A stretch of DNA of 38,022 nucleotides, taken from contig JALUAM010000057.1 of the NCBI GenBank assembly GCA_027051095.1, positions 1-38,022 on the forward strand, read 5' to 3'. The notes under the pieces are model-generated. The model ran no database searches. It was not told the DNA's origin and saw only the letters and a list, made by a program, of their open reading frames with translations. This document shows, one piece after another, positions 32,001 to 38,022 of this stretch (its first letter is position 1; every line of letters starts with the position of its first letter). The DNA is from Acidilobaceae archaeon. GTDB taxonomy: Archaea > Thermoproteota > Thermoprotei_A > Sulfolobales > Acidilobaceae. The translations under genes were made by a program, and so were the position numbers.

Positions 32001-33254
32001 TTACTCGAATTCCTCTTCTGAAGCGAATATCAGGGCGGGGTTCTCCAGGAGCCTCTTAACCTCCATCAAGAACCTGGCCGCATAAGCGCCCTCTATCACC
32101 CTGTGGTCAAAGCTCAGCGATATGAAGGCCATCCTTCTGGGTTTGAGCTCGCCGCCCACGTAGCTGGGCTTCTCAACAGCCCTGTGTATGCCCAGTATGG
32201 CGGTGTTGGGCGGGTATATGACGGGGAAGCCTATCACGCTGCCCACGCTGCCAACATTAGTTACAGTGAACGTGGCTCCTGCTACGTCATCGGGCGATAG
32301 CTTCATCTCCCGGGCCTTAGCGGCTAGGTCCTCCAGCTCCCTCGCTATCCTGAACAGCCCCTTTCTATCGACGTCCTTTATGACGGGCACTACAAGGCCG
32401 TGCGGCGTGTCGACGGCGACTCCAAGGTTAACCCTCTTCTTCACGACGATTTCCATTCTCTCCTCGTCTAGCTCGGAGTTGAGTAGCGGGTACTTCCTTA
32501 GAGCCTTAGCCACGGCCTTAAGTATAAACGGAAGTATCGTCAGCCTGACTCCCTTAGCCTCGGCCTCGGGCTTAAGGCTCTCCCTCAGCTTAAACAGCTC
32601 TGTCAGGTCGACCTCCTCGGCTAGGTATGCATGGGGGATCTTGGACTTAGACTCCGCCATGGTCTTAGCCATCACTCTCTTGATGCCCCTCAAGGGTATC
32701 CTCTCCTCGGCTACAACCTCAGCTGCGGGCCTCGCCTCTACGGCGGGGGCAGGGGCGGGCGGCCTCGCCTTTAGCCTCTCAGCAGCCCTCCGCACGTCCT
32801 CCTCGGTTATAGCCCCCCGGGGCCCGGTGCCCTGAATCTCCTCAAGCCTAACGCCCAGCTGCCTGGCCAGCTTCCTGACTCTGGGTGGAGCCCTGACCAG
32901 CCTAGCCTTGGCTCTCGGGGCCTCGGGGGCGGCTGCCTTAGCCTCGGCTGGGGGCTTCTCGGCCTTCGCAGGCTTAGCTTCTCGCTCCTCGGCTCTGGCC
33001 GCTACGCCCTCCTCAACCTCTATCTCTATGAAGGGCTCTCCCACCCTGACTACGTCCCCCGGCTTTGCCAGGAGCCGTACAACCTTGCCCGTGTAGGGCG
33101 ACGGTATCTCCATGGTAGCCTTGGCCGTTAGGACCTTAACCATGGGCTGGAACTGCTTAACCGTGTCGCCCTCCTTTACGAGCCACTCTAGTATCTCAGC
33201 CTCGGCTAGACCCTCCCCCAGGTCGGGCAGCTTAACCCTTATCACCCTCCCCAT
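32001..33254 (-). CDS. 2-oxoacid dehydrogenase complex E2, dihydrolipoamide acyltransferase
   Basis: Core of the 2-oxoacid dehydrogenase complex, moving acyl groups from E1 to CoA. 417 residues: lipoyl domain (1-80) with PDLGEGLAEAEILEWLVKEGD and the lipoylated Lys45 in VLTAKATMEIPSPYTGKV, an Ala/Pro/Lys linker (81-118), E3/E1-binding domain (121-160: PPRVRKLARQLGVRLEEIQGTGPRGAITEEDV), a second linker, and the catalytic domain (about 185-417). The active-site motif reads SFDHRVIEG: catalytic His384 is present, but the residue four on, Asp in the common HxxxDG motif, is Glu388. The usual DKA around the lipoyl Lys is AKA. ATG 33254 has GGTGAGGTG 6 nt upstream. It starts 10 nt after the E1beta stop. 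Substrate could be pyruvate or branched-chain 2-oxoacids. Confidence 0.94.
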   Translation of the reverse strand: MGRVIRVKLPDLGEGLAEAEILEWLVKEGDTVKQFQPMVKVLTAKATMEIPSPYTGKVVRLLAKPGDVVRVGEPFIEIEVEEGVAARAEEREAKPAKAEKPPAEAKAAAPEAPRAKARLVRAPPRVRKLARQLGVRLEEIQGTGPRGAITEEDVRRAAERLKARPPAPAPAVEARPAAEVVAEERIPLRGIKRVMAKTMAESKSKIPHAYLAEEVDLTELFKLRESLKPEAEAKGVRLTILPFILKAVAKALRKYPLLNSELDEERMEIVVKKRVNLGVAVDTPHGLVVPVIKDVDRKGLFRIARELEDLAAKAREMKLSPDDVAGATFTVTNVGSVGSVIGFPVIYPPNTAILGIHRAVEKPSYVGGELKPRRMAFISLSFDHRVIEGAYAARFLMEVKRLLENPALIFASEEEFE

Positions 33255-33264
33255 TGCAGGCACC

Positions 33265-34242
33265 TCACCACTGCATGACTTCCATTAGCGCCTTATACAC
33301 TCTAGCCACGTTAGGCATGTAGAGCTTCTCGTGGACTAGGGGGAATGGCGTGTCGTAGCTGGCAACCCTCTTTATGGGGCCCCTGAGCAGGTCTATGTAG
33401 TTCTCGGCTATGTACGCGGAGATCTCGGCTCCCGGCCCTGCAAACAGCCTAGCCTCGTGGACTATCACGAGCCTCCCGGTCTTCTCGAGGCTAGATATGA
33501 CAGCGTTCCTGTCCCACGGTAGCAGGGTCCTAAGGTCTATGATCTCGACGCTCCAGCCGTGCTTTTCCTCCGCTATCTTGGCGGCCTGTTCGGCCACGTA
33601 GACCATGGCACCCCAAGTTACGAGCGTGACGTCGTCGCCCTCTCTGACGATTCTGGCCTTGCCGAGCGGCACGGTGTAGTCATCCTCGGGCACCTCCTCC
33701 CTTATAGTCCTGTAGACGCTCTTGGGCTCGAGGAAGATGACTGCATCATCTACCCTTATAGACTCCTTGAGCAGGCCCTTAGCGTCATAGGGCCTCGAAG
33801 GCATGACCACGTAGAGGCCTGGGGTGTGCATGAAGTAAGCCTCGTTGCTCTGGCTATGGTGCATCCCTCCTCTTATACCGCCGCAGCAGGGCCCCCTGAT
33901 CACGAGTGGTATCTTATACATGCCGCCGCTCCTGAACCTCATCCAAGCAGCGTTGTTTACTATCTGGTCGAAGGCCTCGTATATGAAGTCTATGAACTGT
34001 ATTTCTGCTACAGGCCTCAACCCGTACATAGCCATACCTATGGCTACTCCTACTATGCCCATTTCGGTTAGAGGCGTATCTATGACCCTCTCCTCTCCGA
34101 ACTCGTCTATAAGCCCCTCAGTGACCAGGAATACCCCGCCCCTCCTCCCAACGTCTTCGCCCAGCACCACTACCCTGGGGTCTCTCCTCATCTCCTCTCT
34201 CAGCGCCATGTTAAGCGCCTGAACCATGTTAACCCTGGGCAC
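33265..34242 (-). CDS. 2-oxoacid dehydrogenase E1 component, beta subunit
   Basis: 325 residues, transketolase-like Pyr plus C-terminal domains. VNMVQALNMALREEMRRDPRVVVLGEDVGRRGGVFLVTEGLIDEFGEERVIDTPLTEMGIVGVAIGMAMYGLRPVAEIQF is the E1beta hallmark; the Glu in LTEMG would activate ThDP. IRGPCCGGIRGGMHHSQSNEAYFMHTPGL holds the HHSQ segment, and VHEARLFAGPGAEISAYIAEN is in the C-terminal domain. I use GTG 34242 because GGGGGTG lies 7-8 nt upstream; a TTG at 34269 would overlap E1alpha. Second gene of the E1alpha-E1beta-E2 operon. No E3 lipoamide dehydrogenase gene is in the window. Confidence 0.95.
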   Translation of the reverse strand: MPRVNMVQALNMALREEMRRDPRVVVLGEDVGRRGGVFLVTEGLIDEFGEERVIDTPLTEMGIVGVAIGMAMYGLRPVAEIQFIDFIYEAFDQIVNNAAWMRFRSGGMYKIPLVIRGPCCGGIRGGMHHSQSNEAYFMHTPGLYVVMPSRPYDAKGLLKESIRVDDAVIFLEPKSVYRTIREEVPEDDYTVPLGKARIVREGDDVTLVTWGAMVYVAEQAAKIAEEKHGWSVEIIDLRTLLPWDRNAVISSLEKTGRLVIVHEARLFAGPGAEISAYIAENYIDLLRGPIKRVASYDTPFPLVHEKLYMPNVARVYKALMEVMQW

Positions 34243-34258
34243 GCCTCTGCACCCCCGG

Positions 34259-35500
34259 CTACTCTTCAAGCTCGAGGCCCAGCTCCTCCGCTACCTTCAG
34301 GGACTCCTTGAACTCCTCGTACTCCTCCTCCAGGTGCCATGGCCTCCTTTCGTAGACGTTGTGGAAGAACACGTCCTTAGGTAGGCCCGGCTTCTCCAGC
34401 ACCCTCTTAACTATGTCCTCTACTCTGGCGTTCCACTCCTCCTCCATCTGTAGCGCCTCCTTCTCGGTGAGAATGCCCTGGCTGTCGAGGAACTTCCTAA
34501 ACCTCTTCAGGGGCTCGTATCTCTCAGCTATCTTGACCTCCTCCTCGCTCCTATACCTGCCTGGGTCGTCTGCGGTTGTATGCGGGCCCAGCCTGTATGT
34601 CACGGCTTCCACCAGCGTGGGGCCTTCGCCCCTCCTCGCCCGTTCGAGGGCCTCGGAGACAACACTATAAACCGCTAGCACGTCATTGCCGTCAACTCTG
34701 ACCCCGGGTATGCCGTAGGCTAGGGCCTTAATCGCGAAGCTGGGGGCGGCAGTCTGCCTCTTCACGGGCACGCTTATAGCCCACTGGTTATTCTGGAGTA
34801 CGAAGACAACCGGCGCCTTGAAGACGCCCGCGAAGTTCAGGCCCGCGTGGAAGTCGCCCCTGCTGCTGGCGCCGTCTCCGAACATGGCTACAACTACGGT
34901 ATCGTGGCCTAGGATCTTAGCTGCCATAGCGGCGCCGGTGGCCAGGGGGATCTGGTTGCCGACGGGCACTGGTGCGGGTACTATGTTGTACTTACGGTTG
35001 CCGTATATCGCGAAGTCACTCCCTTTCAGCGGGTCGTCTATCGTGTTGAGGGCCCTGTCGAGGATCTCCTCCTCGCTCATACCCCTGACAAGGTAGGCCC
35101 CTAGCTCCCTGTAGCTTGGGAATAGCCAGTCCTGGGGCTTCATGGGCTTAGCTGTGCCCACAGCAGTAGCCTCCTGGCCCTTATTGGGAGCGTGGAGGGC
35201 CACCCTACCCATTCTCTGGAGCTTGAGCAGCCACGAGTCTATGACCCTAGCCCTAACCATGTACTCGTATATCTCCCTCATCTCGCTTGGGGGTAGTTTA
35301 GGCATGAGGCCCTCGTCTACCACCCTGCCCTCCTCGTCGATAACTCTCTTGAGCCCCAGGGCCTCGCGGAGCCTTCCGCTGTACTCTTCGAGGACCTCGG
35401 GGGGGAGGGGCTTGAAGGGGAGGTCTACCTTCTCGCTAACGTGGCTCTCCACAGAGCCCCCCTTTAAGCCTATGAGGAGTGGGGTCTTTAAGCAGGCCAT
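34259..35500 (-). CDS. 2-oxoacid dehydrogenase E1 component, alpha subunit
   Basis: ThDP-dependent decarboxylase subunit, 413 residues from ATG 35500. MYEYMV-RARVIDSW type N-terminal helix, NKGQEATAVGTA, DWLFPSYRELGAYLVRGM, then the ThDP-Mg motif GDGASSRGDFHAGLNFAGVFKAPVVFVLQNNQWAISVP, which fits the GDG-x(n)-NN pattern. YRLGPHTTADDPGRYR is the conserved C-terminal phosphorylation-loop region. The frame remains open to 35716, but that extension runs over the start of the divergent translin gene and its Pro/His-rich sequence does not look like the family, so I take ATG 35500; GTG 35452 is a later option. First gene of the operon. Confidence 0.95.
   Translation of the reverse strand: MACLKTPLLIGLKGGSVESHVSEKVDLPFKPLPPEVLEEYSGRLREALGLKRVIDEEGRVVDEGLMPKLPPSEMREIYEYMVRARVIDSWLLKLQRMGRVALHAPNKGQEATAVGTAKPMKPQDWLFPSYRELGAYLVRGMSEEEILDRALNTIDDPLKGSDFAIYGNRKYNIVPAPVPVGNQIPLATGAAMAAKILGHDTVVVAMFGDGASSRGDFHAGLNFAGVFKAPVVFVLQNNQWAISVPVKRQTAAPSFAIKALAYGIPGVRVDGNDVLAVYSVVSEALERARRGEGPTLVEAVTYRLGPHTTADDPGRYRSEEEVKIAERYEPLKRFRKFLDSQGILTEKEALQMEEEWNARVEDIVKRVLEKPGLPKDVFFHNVYERRPWHLEEEYEEFKESLKVAEELGLELEE
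35485..35492 (+). promoter_or_regulatory. TATA box of the translin-family gene
   Basis: TCTTTAAG predicts a start near 35515 and a 13-nt leader before ATG 35528. It lies inside the first codons of the divergent E1alpha gene. Confidence 0.4.
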
Positions 35501-35527
35501 AGCGGCTCCACTAATGCGGGGCCTCGC

Positions 35528-36184
35528 ATGGCCGGCGTGAACCCCAGATTCGACAGGGAGAGCCTTAGGAGGTATGTTAGGGAGGCCGACGAGTGGCTTG
35601 CCGAGAGGGACAAGGTCAGGGAGGAGGCTATCAGGGTGGCAAGGGACGTCAACAGGTACTCGGGCTGGGCTGTGACCGCCGTGCATAAGGGTAGCATGGA
35701 GGAGGCTATGGAACACCTCAGGAAGGCCTCCGAGGCGGCCAAGAGGCTGTTAGAGCTGGTGTCACCCTACCCGGAGCTGGCTAACGCGGGCTTCGCTACG
35801 TCTGCGCTCGCGGAGTACGCGGAAGCCTCCATATTCATAGGGATCGTGTCGGGGAGGGGGCTCCCATCCCCGAGCGAACTGGGAGTCGGCTACGTGCCCT
35901 ACCTGCAAGGCCTGGGCGACGCTGTGGGAGAGCTGAGGAGGCTCGCTCTCGAGCTGGCTAGGAACGGCGACACAGGTACCGCCTGGAGGCTGCTAGAGGC
36001 CATGGAGGCTATATACCTCGAGCTGAGGGCTCTCGACTATCCCGAGGCCCTAGCGCCGGGGGTCAGGCATAAAGCGGACGTTGCTAGGAGGCTGGTCGAC
36101 GACACCAAGGCGCTTCTCATAGAGCTAGAAGCTATGAAGGATTTGAAGTCAAGCTTAGAAGCCGCCGGGGAGGCTAGGTCCTAG
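35528..36184 (+). CDS. Translin-family protein
   Basis: 218 residues, all alpha-helical, no membrane segment. ELGVGYVPYLQGLGDAVGELRRLALELARNGD and LEAMEAIYLELRALDYPEALAPGVRHKADVARRLVDDTKALLIELE match the translin/TRAX family; YLQGLGDAVGELRR is its most conserved block. Archaeal members form octameric shells that bind, and in some cases cut, short RNA, comparable to the eukaryotic C3PO complex. The residues needed for nuclease activity cannot be settled by eye, so an RNA-binding role is the safe statement. Starts at ATG 35528, divergent from E1alpha with only about 27 nt between the two starts, and about 90 nt before alaS. Confidence 0.85.
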   Translation: MAGVNPRFDRESLRRYVREADEWLAERDKVREEAIRVARDVNRYSGWAVTAVHKGSMEEAMEHLRKASEAAKRLLELVSPYPELANAGFATSALAEYAEASIFIGIVSGRGLPSPSELGVGYVPYLQGLGDAVGELRRLALELARNGDTGTAWRLLEAMEAIYLELRALDYPEALAPGVRHKADVARRLVDDTKALLIELEAMKDLKSSLEAAGEARS

Positions 36185-36223
36185 CCCAGCCGCCTCTCCA
36201 TGCTATATGAGGCCGCGTCGTGT

Positions 36224-36239
36224 CCAGGTTAAACCCTGG
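36224..36239. promoter_or_regulatory. TATA box of alaS inside an inverted repeat
   Basis: CCAGG-TTAAAC-CCTGG: 5-bp arms flank the TATA-like TTAAA. Predicted transcription start near 36257, which leaves a short leader holding the GGGGTG before alaS. Confidence 0.4.
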
Positions 36240-36271
36240 GAGCCTCAGGCTTCTCTCGGGGTGCGCTTAGC

Positions 36272-38022
36272 TTGGTGAAGGTAGACCCTTCAGAGTATAG
36301 GCTGGAGTTCTTCAAGGAGATGGGTTTCGAGAGGAGGGTCGGGAGGAAGTGTAAGGAGGCGTTCTGGACGCTGAACCCTGACTTCGAGGAGCCGCAGGAT
36401 GCGCCGTGCGTAGAGTACTGGTTCAAGGACGTGCCGTCGAGGGGGCCTATGAGTGTCAGGGAGGCTAGAGAGGCGTTCATAAGGTTCTTCGAGGAGAGGG
36501 GTCACGCCAGGGTCGAGCCTAGACCGGTAGTGGCTAGGTGGAGAGAAGACCTCTACCTGACAATAGCGAGTATAGTAGTGTTCCAGCCCCACGTCACCAG
36601 CGGGCTTGTCCCGCCGCCGGCTAACCCGCTGGTCATAAGCCAGCCCAGCATAAGGCTTGAGGACATAGATAACGTGGGGCTGACCATAGGCCGGCATCTC
36701 ACGAGCTTCGAGATGGCGGCGCACCACGCCTTCAACTACCCAGACAAGCAGGTGTACTGGAAGGAGGAGACTGTGAGGTACGCGTTCGAGTTCTTCACTA
36801 AGGTGCTCGGCATCCCTGGGGAGTTGATAGTGTTCAAGGAGTCCTGGTGGGAGGGCGGCGGCAACGCGGGTCCAAGCTTCGAGGTAGCCGTGGGGGGCTT
36901 AGAGCTGGCCACCCTGGTGTTCATGAAGTACAAGGTAGTCGAGGGGGGCTACGAGGAGATCCCAATAAAGATTGTGGATACGGGCTACGGGGTCGAGAGG
37001 CTGGCCTGGTTCACCCAGAAGACGCCCACAGCCTTCCACGCCGTCTACGGGAGCCTAGTCGACAAGTTTAGGACTAGGCTGGGGCTGGAGAGGCCCGAGG
37101 AGAAGCTTCTCTGGGCGGCCCATAAGGCTGCGGGCTCGCTCGACCCCGACGACCCGGAGAGCGTGAAGGCCTATTATAGGAGGGTGGCCGAGGACCTAGG
37201 CTCTAGCGTCGACGAGGTGAGATCTGCGCTGGAGAGGGAGGCCAGGCTCTACAGCATACTCGACCATACCAGGACTCTAGCCTTGATGCTAGCCGACGGC
37301 GTAGTGCCCAGCAACTCCGGCGAGGGCTACCTCGCGAGGCTCGTAGCCAGGAGGACGCTGAGGCAGATGCTAGCTCTGGGGGCGGAGGGGGTTAGCCTGG
37401 CCGATCTTGTTGAGATGCAGGTGGAGGAGTGGAAGCGCGACTTCCCGAGGCTGGCGGAGAACAGGGACTACATATTAGACGCTGTACAGCTGGAGGAGGA
37501 GAGGTTTAGGGAGGCGATCAGGAGGGGCTCACAGCTCGTCCTCAGGGAGATCAAGAGGAAGGGCTCGCTCAGCCTCCAAGACCTAGTTAAGATGTATGAC
37601 TCGTTCGGAGTGCCCCCCGAGATAGTTGCTGAGATAGCTTCTAGGCATGGAGTTAGGGTTGAGGTGCCACACAACTTCTACTCTATAGTGGCGTCGATGC
37701 ACAGGGGCCCCGAGAAGATCAGGGGCTACGGGTTCGAGAAGGTAGACCTGCCGAGGGAGGTTGTCGAGTGGGCTAGAGGCTTCTCGGAGACTAGGAGGGT
37801 CTTCCACGAGGACCCGTATGCGAGGACGCTTAAGGCGAGGCTCCTAGGCTCCATGGGGAGGTACCTGGTGTTCGACGCGACGATATTCTACCCGACGGGG
37901 GGAGGCCAGATCCATGACACGGGCTACGTTGTCATAGGCGGGCAGAGGTACAGGATCGTGGACGTGCAGAAGGTCGGCGACGTCATAGTGCACGTGGCTG
38001 ACCGAGACGTGGCGGCTGAGCC
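36272..38022 (+). CDS. alaS: Alanyl-tRNA synthetase, N-terminal 583 residues (3' end beyond window)
   Basis: Charges tRNA(Ala). The frame is open to the window edge. MVKVDPSEYRLEFFKEMGFERR and CKEAFWTLNPDFEEPQDAPCVEYWF are the archaeal AlaRS N-terminal segment; the class II core follows with VVFQPHVTSGLVPPPANPLVISQPSIRLEDIDNVGLTIGRHLTSFEMAAHHAFN (motif 2 region), ESWWEGGGNAGPSFEVAVGGLELATLVFMKYK and VDTGYGVERLAWFTQ (motif 3). DHTRTLALMLADGVVPSNSGEGYLARLVARRTLRQ is the helical tRNA-binding domain, and FDATIFYPTGGGQIHDTGYV begins the editing part. About 900 residues are usual for archaeal AlaRS, so roughly a third is off the window. TTG 36272 is used (GGGGTG 8 nt upstream); GTG 36275 is the alternative. 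Confidence 0.95.
   Translation, partial: MVKVDPSEYRLEFFKEMGFERRVGRKCKEAFWTLNPDFEEPQDAPCVEYWFKDVPSRGPMSVREAREAFIRFFEERGHARVEPRPVVARWREDLYLTIASIVVFQPHVTSGLVPPPANPLVISQPSIRLEDIDNVGLTIGRHLTSFEMAAHHAFNYPDKQVYWKEETVRYAFEFFTKVLGIPGELIVFKESWWEGGGNAGPSFEVAVGGLELATLVFMKYKVVEGGYEEIPIKIVDTGYGVERLAWFTQKTPTAFHAVYGSLVDKFRTRLGLERPEEKLLWAAHKAAGSLDPDDPESVKAYYRRVAEDLGSSVDEVRSALEREARLYSILDHTRTLALMLADGVVPSNSGEGYLARLVARRTLRQMLALGAEGVSLADLVEMQVEEWKRDFPRLAENRDYILDAVQLEEERFREAIRRGSQLVLREIKRKGSLSLQDLVKMYDSFGVPPEIVAEIASRHGVRVEVPHNFYSIVASMHRGPEKIRGYGFEKVDLPREVVEWARGFSETRRVFHEDPYARTLKARLLGSMGRYLVFDATIFYPTGGGQIHDTGYVVIGGQRYRIVDVQKVGDVIVHVADRDVAAE

Noticed and set aside
35501-35742. N-terminal extension of E1alpha and an overlapping minus-strand frame
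   Set aside because: They lie over the start of the translin-family gene, whose plus-strand protein is well conserved in pattern; the extension is Pro/His-rich and unlike the family.

Overview
The window is dense, intron-poor archaeal DNA, and gene content, start-codon use (many GTG/TTG), AGG/ATA-rich codons and TATA-type promoters close to start codons all point to a hyperthermophilic crenarchaeon. An aerobic lineage of the Desulfurococcales/Acidilobales type is the best guess, because the window carries a lipoate-dependent 2-oxoacid dehydrogenase and FixABC. The genus cannot be fixed from sequence alone. About 25 protein genes cover nearly everything. No gap exceeds 300 bases, and I see no rRNA, tRNA, CRISPR array or insertion sequence.

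Layout: (1) 1-3.3 kb, 5' half of enolase (minus), an RCK/TrkA-type protein (plus), then the archaeal Glu-tRNA(Gln) amidotransferase pair gatD-gatE (minus). (2) 4.8-7.1 kb, cbf5 (plus), interrupted by a 34-nt intron with a recognisable bulge-helix-bulge at the catalytic Asp codon, convergent with citrate synthase. (3) 7.2-13.2 kb, a membrane-tethered winged-helix regulator divergent from a giant secreted helical-repeat protein of about 1590 residues. Their shared promoter region is packed with GGAAC/GTTCC inverted repeats; this is the least familiar unit here. (4) 13.3-17.6 kb, sufC-sufB-sufD for Fe-S cluster assembly, with near-identical palindromes over the sufC and sufB promoters, then a crotonase. 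(5) 17.6-18.7 kb, an A/T-richer island with a Cys-rich CARF protein of the APE2256 type, with no CRISPR neighbours. (6) 18.7-22.2 kb, the stomatin/NfeD pair and tatC/tatA. (7) 22.2-26.0 kb, a possible box C/D sRNA, then TadC- and TadA-like type IV pilus/secretion proteins. (8) 26.1-30.6 kb, a class V aminotransferase and fixA-fixB-fixC. (9) 30.7-35.5 kb, a small nucleotidyltransferase-like protein, upp, and the E1alpha-E1beta-E2 operon. (10) 35.5 kb to the end, a translin-family protein and the first part of alaS.

Functionally most of the window is housekeeping: central carbon (enolase, citrate synthase, 2-oxoacid dehydrogenase), electron transfer (FixABC), translation (gatDE, alaS, cbf5), Fe-S biogenesis and protein export/membrane quality control. 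The unusual parts are the regulator/giant-repeat pair, the paired suf operators, the orphan CARF protein and the spliced cbf5. All function calls come from reading motifs by eye; no database search was possible.
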